Numbered from the stretch's first letter, positions 44,791-52,920 are shown. The stretch is DNA of 64,000 nt from Chroococcidiopsis sp. TS-821 (GCF_002939305.1 NZ_MVDI01000006.1:186001-250000); one strand, 5' to 3'. The notes: generated from the sequence alone by a model not told the origin. Program-made: numbers and translations.

Positions 44791-44952
44791 GCGATGCAAA
44801 ACTCTCTCTCATCTGAAAGGTGTTTGTGCGCTACCGCTGATAAATTGTGTGGTTTGATAAAACCAAAACTTAGCGATTCTGGTGGGTAGATTTTGACGAG
44901 TTGTGTGTCGCCTGTTGATGTTGGTTCTGCCTTATTCAACACTCACGCCTTT

Positions 44953-45537
44953 ATGAATCACACTAAACTGACTTTTATTCTGTTAGGAGCGCTATTGACT
45001 GGATCGGGCTGTTCTGCTTCAATCACAGCCAATAATTCGGCGACTTCTGCATCAGTCCAACCACATGAAGTAGCACAGGCAATTCCTCAGTATCCTCCTC
45101 TTTATGAAGTGCAGGTACAAGTATGCGGTGACATCATAGTTTCACAGAATAGCAACGGAGAACGATGCGCTGCTAACAAATTATATTTGTGGGGACCTGT
45201 CGGAGAAACTCGTTTAGTTCAAACCGAGCTAGACATGCCACTGACTAGTAACTTGGGTCATCGAGTAGCTGTTCGAGCTAAAGGTTGCTACCCAGCTTAC
45301 AAGCAACCGAATGAAAACCAATTTTACTGGGCAGGTATGGAAGTTCGCGTACACAAAGGTGGTAAAACATTGGTAGAAAGCAAAAAGACATTGCTTTCAA
45401 ACGAGCAAGTGCATGAAGTTGTCAAAAACCGATTCTCTGGTGTAACGATTCAAGCCTTTGGTAGACCGGATTGCCAACCTGCAGATGTTGAGCGATATAT
45501 GAAGCTCCAACAATCGAGGAAAATAAAAAAGATTTAA
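44953..45537 (+). CDS. Predicted lipoprotein
   Basis: 194 residues from the ATG at 44953, which gives a clean lipoprotein signal: a short basic start, a hydrophobic core and LLTGSGC (the -3 residue is weaker than the consensus). The mature part has four Cys and beta-like alternation (YEVQVQVCGDIIV, LYLWGPVGETRLVQ). No family recognised. It would sit on the periplasmic or outer membrane side; a T4SS or surface role is possible. Confidence 0.6.
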   Translation: MNHTKLTFILLGALLTGSGCSASITANNSATSASVQPHEVAQAIPQYPPLYEVQVQVCGDIIVSQNSNGERCAANKLYLWGPVGETRLVQTELDMPLTSNLGHRVAVRAKGCYPAYKQPNENQFYWAGMEVRVHKGGKTLVESKKTLLSNEQVHEVVKNRFSGVTIQAFGRPDCQPADVERYMKLQQSRKIKKI

Positions 45538-45666
45538 CTTGTTCTCTGTTTCGTACTGTTTTTGTGACTCCATTAAAAAAATAACTACACCTACTATGTG
45601 TAGTCATTCAACTTTAGTGACAGAATCTAAGCTAAGATGCTCATAAGTATTTAAACCAGGGGTACT

Positions 45667-45816
45667 ATGGCAATTGACCCCTCCTTTAAGGAACAAAAGA
45701 GAAGCCAAGCAGCAGAAGCGCTGCACTATTTTGAGTCAGCCCACAGGGAAGATTTGGAGGCGATTATTCAGGTTTTGGTGAAGATCGCACCAGCGGATTT
45801 AGCCGCATCTTGCTAA
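45667..45816 (+). CDS. Short acidic-helical ORF
   Basis: 49 residues from the ATG at 45667, preceded by AGGGG. The translation (MAIDPSFKEQKRSQ..., EDLEAIIQVLVKIAP) looks helical and protein-like. The stop TAA leads straight into the palindrome region. Too short to be sure. Confidence 0.35.
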   Translation: MAIDPSFKEQKRSQAAEALHYFESAHREDLEAIIQVLVKIAPADLAASC

Positions 45817-45844
45817 CAAAGGCAGGAATTCAGGCGATCGCAAG

Positions 45845-45860
45845 CTTGGCGATCGCCAAG
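45845..45860. repeat. 16-bp perfect palindrome
   Basis: CTTGGCGATCGCCAAG is a perfect palindrome with the HIP1 octamer at its centre. It is five bases from a larger palindrome and upstream of a zinc/AT-hook gene. Confidence 0.7.
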
Positions 45861-45865
45861 AAATG

Positions 45866-45897
45866 CTGTTAGCAAAACTTGCAAGTTTTGCTAACAG
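45866..45897. promoter_or_regulatory. 32-bp perfect palindrome, likely operator or hairpin
   Basis: CTGTTAGCAAAACTTG is followed directly by its exact reverse complement. It ends 7 bp before the ATG at 45905, so a repressor bound here, or the hairpin in mRNA, would control the small zinc/AT-hook gene. The TTGCTAACA part also occurs at the stop of the short upstream ORF. Confidence 0.6.
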
Positions 45898-45904
45898 ATT
45901 ATTT

Positions 45905-46162
45905 ATGCACGACGAGCCAGAACTCCAGGTACGAGAAGAAAAGCAGCACACACGCGCTGTCAACACGCGGGAAGTGACGTTTACCTGCACCGTATGCGAG
46001 CAGACAGTGATACAGCATCGGTTTCCTGGCCCTGTGCCGCAGTCCTGTAGTGACGAGTGCAAGCAGACAGCCCGCCGAGAGCAGATGCGGGAACTCATGA
46101 GAGCGAGACGCAAAGCCCAGCTGCCGAAGAAACGGGGCAGACCAAGGAAGACAAATTTGTAA
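45905..46162 (+). CDS. Small zinc-binding protein with an AT-hook
   Basis: 85 residues from the ATG at 45905; an earlier in-frame ATG at 45863 would place the palindrome inside the gene. A zinc-ribbon-like cluster reads CTVCEQ ... CSDEC. The C-terminus is very basic and ends KKRGRPRKTNL, a consensus AT-hook (GRP core). It should bind AT-rich DNA and may regulate itself through the adjacent palindrome. The stop lies inside a strong bidirectional terminator. Confidence 0.62.
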   Translation: MHDEPELQVREEKQHTRAVNTREVTFTCTVCEQTVIQHRFPGPVPQSCSDECKQTARREQMRELMRARRKAQLPKKRGRPRKTNL

Positions 46163-46200
46163 AAAAATGAGCTACTCTCTTTGATGTAGCTCATTTTTTT
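46161..46200. terminator. Bidirectional terminator
   Basis: AAAAAAATGAGCTAC (46161-46175) and GTAGCTCATTTTTTT (46186-46200) are perfect complements with a 10-nt loop, giving a T-run on either strand. It serves the converging genes at 46162 and 46205. Confidence 0.85.
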
Positions 46201-46204
46201 GGGC

Positions 46205-46531
46205 TTATGATGCCTGTGCGATTCGCTCAGCCCGCTGTTGCTTGTGAGCGGCACGACGCTCTTTTACAGCGTCGAGGTTCTTGAGTCCGTAAAACTTGCG
46301 GGCTGCTTCCAAGAGTTGCTCTAGGCTCCAGTCAGCATAATCGCTGCGAAAGTCAGCGTTGTGCTGTTCCCAGTCGAAGGTCTGTCCGTTGAAGCGAGCT
46401 TTTGCAGTCAATTCCCGTCCAGTTTCCTCCCTAAGTACTTCGATGACCATTAGGCGTACCTTTTCGGCATAGGAAATTGTCCGTTCCAGAGCAGCAGTGC
46501 GGGTCGCGGTTTTAGCAGTGTTCTTAGCCAT
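46205..46531 (-). CDS. Tandem paralogue 1, small FDW-motif protein
   Basis: 108 residues from the ATG at 46531, 6 nt after AAGGAG. A basic Ala/Thr/Lys leader (1-20) is followed by a helical core (EKVRLMVIEVLREETGREL) and the motif TFDWEQHNADFRSDY, then a basic helical end (RRAAHKQQRAERIAQ). Closely similar to the next gene upstream. Basic, small and strongly translated, so possibly a nucleoid or DNA-packaging protein; this is inferred. Function unknown. Confidence 0.65.
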   Translation of the reverse strand: MAKNTAKTATRTAALERTISYAEKVRLMVIEVLREETGRELTAKARFNGQTFDWEQHNADFRSDYADWSLEQLLEAARKFYGLKNLDAVKERRAAHKQQRAERIAQAS

Positions 46532-46703
46532 TTTCTTCTCCTTATTCACTATTGCTTGGCTTTCCTCACGAAAATCGCGTCGGCAGACGCAATCTATTCA
46601 ATTCAATCCAATGTCTAAATTCATTAAATTGAACTCGTAAAACCTACAACCTGCAATCGCCTCCGCTCTCTAACTTCCACGGCTGTTTCACGGAACTGTA
46701 AAA

Positions 46704-46735
46704 AAAATCCCAGACTTTATTAAGGACTGGGATTT
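46704..46735 (-). terminator. Terminator of paralogue 2
   Basis: AAATCCCAG (46705-46713) pairs with CTGGGATTT (46727-46735); on the minus strand the stem is followed by a run of eight T. It lies just beyond the stop at 46760. Confidence 0.75.
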
Positions 46736-46759
46736 CTTGCAGGCATTACAGAATTTAGT

Positions 46760-47191
46760 TTACGCGAGTTCGATTTTGTCTCCCTCTAAATCCTCCATCT
46801 CCAAGCTGTATCCTGCATCCTCATCGGAGAGGTCTGCAAAGCCGCCTGCATTGGCGATGCGCTCTCGTCGGCGCTGTTTGTGTTGAACTCGGCGTTCTCG
46901 GATTTCGTCCAGGCTGTTCAAGCCGAACTTGATACGTGCGTAACGCATCAATTCCTTGAGGGAAGTTGCTCCGTAGTCCTTACGGAACTGAGCGTTGAAT
47001 TCTTCCCAGTCAAAGTCCTGGTTGCTGAACCGAGCGGTAGCGGAGAGTTCACGACCTGCTTCTTCCCGCACTACTTCCAGTACCATCAATCTGATCTTTT
47101 CCTGATACGGAATGACCAATTCTAATGCTGGTGTGTGTTTGCGCTGCTTGGTGGATTTGGCAGACTTACGAGTTGCAGTTGCAGTAGCCAT
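46760..47191 (-). CDS. Tandem paralogue 2, small FDW-motif protein with acidic tail
   Basis: 143 residues from the ATG at 47191, with AAAGGAG 8 nt upstream. The core EKIRLMVLEVVREEAGREL and DFDWEEFNAQFRKDYG is about 50 percent identical by eye to paralogue 1. A basic RRVQHKQRRRERIA helix follows, then an acidic tail (DLSDEDAGYSLEMEDLEGD). The alternating basic and acidic ends resemble nucleoid-associated or chaperone-like proteins. No known family recalled. Confidence 0.65.
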   Translation of the reverse strand: MATATATRKSAKSTKQRKHTPALELVIPYQEKIRLMVLEVVREEAGRELSATARFSNQDFDWEEFNAQFRKDYGATSLKELMRYARIKFGLNSLDEIRERRVQHKQRRRERIANAGGFADLSDEDAGYSLEMEDLEGDKIELA

Positions 47192-47349
47192 GATTTTTTC
47201 TCCTTTTGGTTGTTTGAATGGCTCACGAGCATTGCGTTGGCAAACGCATTCCAGTTCAATTTCGCTTCGAGTCAGTGCGGGTTGACGCTTTCTCAACTTC
47301 TTCGCGGTGATCGCCGCGAAGCTTGGTTAATCCAAGGTGCCAAATTTAA

Positions 47350-47389
47350 TAAAAAAATCCCTGCATCTACTCGGTCTAGTTGCAGGGAT
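47350..47389 (-). terminator. Terminator of paralogue 3
   Basis: ATCCCTGCA (47357-47365) pairs with TGCAGGGAT (47381-47389), and on the minus strand it is followed by seven T. It lies about 50 bp past the stop at 47441. Confidence 0.75.
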
Positions 47390-47440
47390 CGCGCAATCGC
47401 CTTGTTACAATCGCCTTTTTGGTTTCAGCCGATGCTTTCG

Positions 47441-48076
47441 CTATTCCAGCTCGTCGTCTTCCTCGTCCTCAAAGTCCTCATCATCATCGTCAAGGTCATC
47501 CTCATCATCCCCTTCGTCGAGATCGGACTCGGCTGCGGCATCGAGGTCGTCCTCATCGTCGAGAACGCTGTCATCAAACTCTTCATCATCGCCTTCAAGG
47601 TCTTCGTCTTCAGACTGCTCCAGGATAGCATTGCGCCGCTCCAGTGACTGCCTGTTGAACTCTACTAAATCAGCCACAGCTTGAGTAGGCTCTTCACTAA
47701 TGGTGTCGTAAAAGTAACTAGCGATTTTCGCCATCACTGGAGCTGAATACTTGGGCGCTTCGGGCTTACCGAAGAGGAGTACGAATACTTTATTGTTCCA
47801 TTTTTGCCAGTCAAAAGTGCCATTATTTTTGCGGACTTGGGTTTGCAAATCCAAGCCCATCTTTTCCCTCAAAGCATGGTAGACCTTTAAAGCCACTCGC
47901 TTTTTGCGATCGTTAAGGTTGACTTTATAAGTCTTTTTGAGAGTTGTAGTCACCCGCCCAATTAAATCGTTTGCAGAAGCCGCAGGTTTGGTAGCGGTAT
48001 TAGTAGTAGCCTGAGACTTGGCATTGGCTGTAGCTGAACCATTTTTGTTGACAGTGGATTTAGTTGTAGTTGCCAT
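47441..48076 (-). CDS. Tandem paralogue 3, longer FDW-motif protein with long acidic tail
   Basis: 211 residues. A Thr/Ala/Asn/Lys leader (1-35) precedes a core with KRVALKVYHALREKMGLDL and TFDWQKWNNKV, which aligns with paralogues 1 and 2 at the same relative place. Residues from about 155 on are almost pure Asp/Glu. Divergent in the second half of the core. The acidic tail, like those of histone chaperones and SSB proteins, suggests interaction with basic partners, perhaps its own paralogues. Function is unknown. Confidence 0.6.
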   Translation of the reverse strand: MATTTKSTVNKNGSATANAKSQATTNTATKPAASANDLIGRVTTTLKKTYKVNLNDRKKRVALKVYHALREKMGLDLQTQVRKNNGTFDWQKWNNKVFVLLFGKPEAPKYSAPVMAKIASYFYDTISEEPTQAVADLVEFNRQSLERRNAILEQSEDEDLEGDDEEFDDSVLDDEDDLDAAAESDLDEGDDEDDLDDDDEDFEDEEDDELE

Positions 48077-48113
48077 AGATACGAATCACTAAATATTACG
48101 GTTTACCACAACT

Positions 48114-48133
48114 AAAGCCACGGACGTGGCTTT
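48114..48133. repeat. Hairpin of a common cyanobacterial type
   Basis: AAAGCCAC-GGAC-GTGGCTTT is a perfect 8-bp stem. It resembles hairpins that flank IS200/IS605 elements and dispersed repeats in cyanobacteria (recalled, not checked). It could be an element scar. Confidence 0.35.
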
Positions 48134-48262
48134 CCCTTCGTATCCATTTCCTCGATTTTCCTTACCTCCCCCTTCTCCTCCAATTTTCAATTTTTTGCGT
48201 ATTTAGTTCTACCGGATAAAGATGGCGATCGCCGCTAGAAGAAAAGTTTGCTGAGGAGAGAA

Positions 48263-48370
48263 ATGGCTTACCTAGAGCGAAAGCGGCTAACAAAGGTAAG
48301 TACAGACTTTTCTAGGAGATTGAGTAAATCTGAAATAGACATGCGTGGTTTTCTTAGTCTACTCTCCTGA
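48263..48370 (+). CDS. Very short ORF with a good ribosome site
   Basis: 35 residues from the ATG at 48263, with GAGGAGAG 2-5 nt upstream. The translation is basic and ends MRGFLSLLS. It faces a toxin remnant, so it could be the remains of a partner gene. Too short to assign. Confidence 0.25.
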   Translation: MAYLERKRLTKVSTDFSRRLSKSEIDMRGFLSLLS

Positions 48371-48406
48371 GTCTGGAGTACCTCATGCCTTGAGTCGGGA
48401 GATAGG

Positions 48407-48601
48407 TCATACAGGTAAATCAAGAACTGATCTGCACTCTAGGCTTCAACCCGAAACTGGCGCGCGAGATGCAGCTGGGAAATGCTTGAGGTTATCTGTT
48501 ACAATAACATGCGCTTTTGCAATTAAAAAAGCAGCCGCCAAAACGTGGCGATCGCCCTCGTCATTATCCATGAACCGAAATAAGTGTAAAGATACTAGAC
48601 C
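48407..48601 (-). pseudogene. PIN-domain (VapC-like) toxin remnant
   Basis: The minus-strand translation contains FMDNDEGDRHVLAAAFLIAKA, then HVIVTDNLKHFP, which matches the C-terminal half of PIN-domain toxins (DxxDRHVLAAA, IVTxNLKxFP). An in-frame TGA at 48446-48448 interrupts it, and the N-terminal half is missing (a TAA lies just upstream). The start of the domain cannot be found. It is a decayed addiction toxin. Confidence 0.6.
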
Positions 48602-48782
48602 TTATCTGTTGTGCTGAAGGAATGTCAAAGTTTGTTATTACTGGGTTCTAAATTGAAAACAATTCTTGCTCTGCCAAAAAAATAGTATGTTCAACCTCAT
48701 GGATTAGACGCAGTACAGCCGTTAGTTGCCACAGCGCAACGACTAGGTTTATTTAGCAGTTTTTCAAAAACTTGCTAGAGCT

Positions 48783-49958
48783 TTAATCTTGTTCAATATG
48801 CCAAGAATCACTGATAGTGATACGGGGTTTTATTGAATTTAAGTATGCATAATTAGTTGCGTAGTGTAAAAAATCCTCTATTCTATCTAATAAAGATTGT
48901 TGATTAACGCTTCGTTCCACTAATTCCATTAAAACAAGGCAGTTTACCTGTGCATCAACTTTATTAACATCTATATATTCAAGCTCTGGTATAACTGAGT
49001 TGCCTCCTAAAATACTAGGTATATAATCAATCAAGTTTTTGGTTTTTTCAGTAAGACCTTCTTTAAAGGAAAAAGCACAGGCGGCTGCTGCAATATCTGC
49101 TATTTGTATACCAGGAGATGTTTTAGATTCAATGAATTGAATATCTTGCGATAGATTAAAAGTAATTGGTTGTTCTCCGCGTTGAAAGAAGTCTATAAAA
49201 TTTTTATCTTCATTTCCAATCATATTATTAAATAGCGATTGATCAGATTGCAAAGGCTTACTAGCATCACAAAATACTTTAAGTTGATAAAACTCTTGTC
49301 CCCATTCAATAAGAAGAGAATACAGAGCCGTGGTGGAAAGCTCTAAAACCCATTTATCTGTGCCTGTGGATCTTAAACTATCTATTTCTCGATTGATCTT
49401 ATTTTTATTGTAAAGACAGAAAGTCTTTATGGTATCAAGAATAGGAGAAATTTCAGGAGTACTAGAGGAATCAAAAAGATAACAATTCTCTTCGGAATCT
49501 AATTCTGGGATAAGCTTTTGAAAATCTTTAAAAATTTCTTCTGCATACTTATCCTGACCCTCAAAATGAACGTACAAAATATTGCTGATAAATCTGTGAA
49601 ATTTAATTCGGTAGAATAAACTACTTTTTTTTGCTAATACTGGCTCAAAGATATATTCAAAAAACTTACAGGCAAGATTAAACTTTTTATGAAAAACAGC
49701 TACTTTAATGCGATTGTTTAAACGACTCAAAATATGTTCTATAGCTTTTCTTCCACGGTCGTGCCTTAAAAGGTTCTTTCCTTTTAATTCATTTCCTTCT
49801 AACTGGCAATCTTTAGTGACTTTATCTACACATTCTTTAGCTTCATCTTCATTAATGGCTACACTGGCATAAGCAAAATAAGGCTGCTGTTTATCCATAA
49901 GGTTATTACCAGTAAAGCCTGCTTCATCACAATAAATTTCTTGGATAATTCGCTTCAT
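48783..49958 (-). CDS. DUF3800 domain protein
   Basis: 391 residues. The start has the DUF3800 signature IYCDEAGFTGNN (acidic D-E at a beta strand), and the C-terminal part has SPGIQIADIAAAAC. The family has an RNase H-like fold and occurs in mobile elements and defence neighbourhoods; activity is not established. The gene is AT-rich compared with its neighbours, suggesting separate acquisition. It stands alone between debris regions. Confidence 0.75.
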   Translation of the reverse strand: MKRIIQEIYCDEAGFTGNNLMDKQQPYFAYASVAINEDEAKECVDKVTKDCQLEGNELKGKNLLRHDRGRKAIEHILSRLNNRIKVAVFHKKFNLACKFFEYIFEPVLAKKSSLFYRIKFHRFISNILYVHFEGQDKYAEEIFKDFQKLIPELDSEENCYLFDSSSTPEISPILDTIKTFCLYNKNKINREIDSLRSTGTDKWVLELSTTALYSLLIEWGQEFYQLKVFCDASKPLQSDQSLFNNMIGNEDKNFIDFFQRGEQPITFNLSQDIQFIESKTSPGIQIADIAAAACAFSFKEGLTEKTKNLIDYIPSILGGNSVIPELEYIDVNKVDAQVNCLVLMELVERSVNQQSLLDRIEDFLHYATNYAYLNSIKPRITISDSWHIEQD

Positions 49959-50414
49959 GTTTATTCCACCTAGTTAAGCGGTTTCCATGGCGACAGTACC
50001 TCAACAGTATTATTCCCAAGGAAAAGCCGATCGGTAGCTTATGAATCTGGGGTTACTTGACTAATTAATAAAATCTGTATGCTAGAGAAATTAAAGCTGT
50101 CCGAGCTGCTTTTTATTCATCACGCTCATCTTTGCGACCTTCAGTAGTTCCAAGGCTATTCAAAGTCTCAGTTCCAAACACCTGCTCTGCTAGCTTGCGC
50201 GATCGCTTCTGCTTGTTTCACTAATGCTTCCGAGCAGTTGTTTAGATATGTCTCATACACATACGCTAGGCTGCTGCGTACTTACTTGCTCAGTCTGCAC
50301 CAGGTTACTGCCAGCAAATACCTCTGCAACTCTCCTATTGACGGCAGAAATTTATGAATGCTAGCAATCAAGAATGCAAAATAGTTGTATACACTTATAT
50401 CGGTCGCAAACACC
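49959..50414. other. Intergenic region with a decayed coding fragment
   Basis: 456 bp. The part around 50113-50280 reads as protein-like in two minus-strand frames (see the pseudogene entry). The rest shows no repeat or promoter that I can support. Confidence 0.35.
50113..50280 (-). pseudogene. Frameshifted fragment of an unknown gene
   Basis: One frame gives SSLAYVYETYLNN, then EALVKQAEAIAQASRA; the adjacent frame continues with EQVFGTETLNSLG to a TAA at 50113. The junction needs one frameshift. The helical repeats do not point to a family. Either chance or a relic. Confidence 0.25.
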
Positions 50415-50654
50415 ATGCCGCTACCTCACCCCGATCAACTACCTAAAATAATTTCTGCCCAAGTCGCTCGGCAGCCTGGATTTCAGCTAGGCTCAAATGA
50501 TTGGATTGACTTAGACGACGAACCAATCCTAACGTCTTCAGTCAACCCAAACAATAGCCGTCTGTACGATCGCTACAACAAACGAGCAATTGCACTGCAA
50601 AACGAACCAGCCGACGAGCTGTTAAATCAGCCAGATGGCATCGAGTTAGTCTGA
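50415..50654 (+). CDS. Small hypothetical protein
   Basis: 79 residues from the ATG at 50415 (earlier TTG is less likely). It is acidic and polar (LDDEPILTSS, NNSRLYDRYN) with no motif. Its 3' end overlaps the end of the ThiF-like gene on the other strand by 28 bp. Coding is plausible but not strongly supported. Confidence 0.4.
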   Translation: MPLPHPDQLPKIISAQVARQPGFQLGSNDWIDLDDEPILTSSVNPNNSRLYDRYNKRAIALQNEPADELLNQPDGIELV

Positions 50655-51490
50655 ACTGAGGAGGCGATCGCATCATTTACTGCTTTGGGTGTGATGTATC
50701 GGTATTTTGTGCCACTACGCAGGTCGAAGTACGCAGCAAAACGGGTCAGCTCGCCGTTTACCAAATCTAGCGCCAGAGCGGCTGCAACTGTTGCTGCTTG
50801 AGCATTAACTACCAAGCTTTGCCGAGCGAGTCGTGCTAGTTCGGCACAGGACAATCGATTTTCCTGGAGTTCTTCCGGCTTGTCTACCAGCATTTCGGGG
50901 GCTTGTATGCCTGGGCTAGGTAAGCTCAAGCAGCCCAAGTTTGTAAAGCGATAGTCGTTTGGCTCGACTGAAAGACTAGAGCCAACCAACACTTGTCCGT
51001 GACGATCGCCATTGCCAGCGTCAATCCACCACACGCTTTTTTGGCTACGATAGTGGTTGCAATCGAGAGCCTGATGGAGCGATCGCCGCCCAGATGCCCT
51101 GTCCACGCAACCGATCAAAACTGTTAGCGTGTTAGGGCGATCGCCCCAATAAGATTGGTAAGTAATCCACTGAGGGTGAAACGCTAATGGTACTGCCTCA
51201 ATTTCAATACCGTGAGCTAGAGAGTAGCGGAGCGCTAACGTTTGAGCCTTATTGCGCCCGATCTCTGCTTCGCAAAAGCACTGTCGAATCGTGTTTTTAG
51301 CTTCAACTCGATCTGGGTCTACCAGCGTAATCTTAGTCGGCTTGCCAGAGCGAATTAGGTCTAGTGCAATCCTGACAACCAGCCCAACCAGGAACGACCC
51401 CGTTCCTCCACACCCAACAATCCAAAAGTGAACGCGCTCGTAGACTAGCGTGACTGGAACAGCCTCTACGATGTCATAGTTGAGGGACAT
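50627..51490 (-). CDS. ThiF/E1-like adenylating enzyme (PRTRC ThiF)
   Basis: 287 residues from the ATG at 51490. The nucleotide loop is GCGGTGS (26-32), followed by LVDPDRVEAKNTIRQ with the Asp, Asn, Arg and Gln that contact ATP in E1/ThiF/MoeB enzymes, then the Lys of GRNKAQ and WIDAGNGDRHGQV. The C-terminal helix NRLSCAELARLARQ is typical of the PRTRC group. It should adenylate the C-terminus of a ubiquitin-like partner. It is the last gene of the six-gene minus-strand unit; its start overlaps the JAMM gene by 17 nt. Confidence 0.88.
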   Translation of the reverse strand: MSLNYDIVEAVPVTLVYERVHFWIVGCGGTGSFLVGLVVRIALDLIRSGKPTKITLVDPDRVEAKNTIRQCFCEAEIGRNKAQTLALRYSLAHGIEIEAVPLAFHPQWITYQSYWGDRPNTLTVLIGCVDRASGRRSLHQALDCNHYRSQKSVWWIDAGNGDRHGQVLVGSSLSVEPNDYRFTNLGCLSLPSPGIQAPEMLVDKPEELQENRLSCAELARLARQSLVVNAQAATVAAALALDLVNGELTRFAAYFDLRSGTKYRYITPKAVNDAIASSVQTNSMPSG

Positions 51491-52166
51491 TGCTGTTCTC
51501 CCATTTATTGTAGTAGTAGCGGCTATCTTGCAAACCAAGATCCTCAAAGAAACACCCCCCTTTCAAGTCAAACACCCGAGCAAGTGGTACATGCCAGCAA
51601 TGCCCAAACAATCCCACACGCACGAGCATTTGAGGTCTTGGGCTACGAACCTTGCCCATCACGCCATAGAGCCGAAACCCCGATGACTCGTCCCGATCGT
51701 CGGTAGGAGAGAAAAACGCTTCCATCGTTCCATGCGAGTGAATCTCAATTGCTGCATTGCAAGTAGATGAGTTAGCGCTCGTATCGATTGGCTGACAGCT
51801 CGTCGCATCCTGCTTTTGTTCGGGAGTAACGAGTTGCCAATGCCCCTGAACCCACACCAAATGAAACAAAGCCTCTAGCAGGCGATCGGTTGCTGGGTCT
51901 ATCGCCTGACATGCCACTACCCAAACGTGCAACAGCAACTCGATTGGCACTAGCGGTTCTACTTTCAAGTAAGGCTCAAGCGAGACTAGCCCTTTCAGAG
52001 GCTGGTGGTAGTTGATCGGCATTAGCACGTTGATGCCAGGTCGAGTAGCTCTGGCGAAGATTCCATTCTGCCCGACCCAATACTCCAGGCCGCTGCTGGA
52101 GAAGTCTGGCAGTGGCAAACTATAGGCAAACTGATGTCCGACAATGCGCTCGTCAATCAATTTCAT
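51474..52166 (-). CDS. JAMM/JAB metallopeptidase (PRTRC protein A-like)
   Basis: 230 residues from the ATG at 52166. The full JAMM motif HxHx7SxxD is present: His143, His145, Ser153, Asp156 (IHSHGTMEAFFSPTD), with an upstream candidate Glu in the N-terminal part. Such zinc isopeptidases trim or remove ubiquitin-like tags. Neighbouring E1- and E2-like genes match the PRTRC system, where this member is called protein A. It overlaps the previous gene by 14 nt, showing tight coupling. Confidence 0.85.
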   Translation of the reverse strand: MKLIDERIVGHQFAYSLPLPDFSSSGLEYWVGQNGIFARATRPGINVLMPINYHQPLKGLVSLEPYLKVEPLVPIELLLHVWVVACQAIDPATDRLLEALFHLVWVQGHWQLVTPEQKQDATSCQPIDTSANSSTCNAAIEIHSHGTMEAFFSPTDDRDESSGFRLYGVMGKVRSPRPQMLVRVGLFGHCWHVPLARVFDLKGGCFFEDLGLQDSRYYYNKWENSNVPQL

Positions 52167-52893
52167 CAAACAAATACTCCTGCACTAACTTATCGAGCGT
52201 CATTGCTCTGCCAATAGGCAGCAGAAATCGCTCTGGTTGGGCATAGCGCCTGCTAGACGTGCAATGTAACTCCACAAGCTGTTGGCGAATGTCGTCTTGG
52301 TAAGCCTTCTGTTTGGATTTTCCCTTCACTAGCTCTCCTGAAAATTGGCTACTGATGAATAATTCCCAAACTGCTGGGATAGTTTGTCCGCTAGCAGATG
52401 GAGGCGTATTTTCTCCCCAGCAAATCTTTAGGTCGGCGTAAATATTTGGTAGGGGTGGGTGAAAGCAAACTGCATCCGGAGCGAACGCTTCAACCGCCAC
52501 TGCACACAGCCAATAATCCTTCTCCAGTCCGATCAAGACCAGCCCTGGCAGCGGGACTGTCAGTTTTCCGATCGCACTTAAGTCGATACAGTGACGAGCG
52601 GGGGGGACGAACATGACAGCCCAATTGCCACCAGAAGAGCAACCGCAGCGAACGACTCCTGGTGCAATCCAACTCGAATCGATCGCGGTATTGTTGAAGG
52701 CAACTCTCAAGCTATGAGGTGACAGGCATTTATAGCGATAGGTTGGTGGGTTTGTTTCAACAAGTCGTTTGTAGAAATAGCGCCCTTGCGAAATGAAAAT
52801 CGCTGCTTCAACTTTGGCGGTGAGCGGGTCGCCGAGAAATTCGTCAATTATGGCAGATTCGATCGATTGAATATCTGCTGTATTGTCATCCAT
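52153..52893 (-). CDS. E2-like protein (PRTRC protein B-like)
   Basis: 246 residues from the ATG at 52893. The middle reads FHPPLPNIYAD and then LKICWG. The spacing of the HP-PN element before Cys158 resembles the HPN flap and active-site Cys of ubiquitin E2 enzymes, as in the prokaryotic E2-like family D. The next part WELFISSQFSGELVKGKS matches PRTRC protein B as I recall it. It would receive the activated tag from the ThiF-like enzyme. Assignment is strengthened by the operon order. Confidence 0.7.
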   Translation of the reverse strand: MDDNTADIQSIESAIIDEFLGDPLTAKVEAAIFISQGRYFYKRLVETNPPTYRYKCLSPHSLRVAFNNTAIDSSWIAPGVVRCGCSSGGNWAVMFVPPARHCIDLSAIGKLTVPLPGLVLIGLEKDYWLCAVAVEAFAPDAVCFHPPLPNIYADLKICWGENTPPSASGQTIPAVWELFISSQFSGELVKGKSKQKAYQDDIRQQLVELHCTSSRRYAQPERFLLPIGRAMTLDKLVQEYLFDEID

Positions 52894-52920
52894 TGCAGTC
52901 AAAAAATAGAGTTAATCGAA

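Larger units (their letters stand above)
48077..48782. other. Intergenic region with gene debris
   Basis: 706 bp holding a hairpin (48114-48133), a very short ORF (48263-48370) and a PIN-domain toxin remnant on the minus strand (48407-48601). The remainder shows nothing clear. Confidence 0.45.

Noticed and set aside
47135-47684. Long plus-strand frames opposite paralogues 2 and 3
   Set aside because: Repetitive Ser- and Arg-rich shadows of acidic tails.
48345-48617. Plus-strand ORF after paralogue 3
   Set aside because: It is antisense to the PIN-domain remnant, which explains its open frame.
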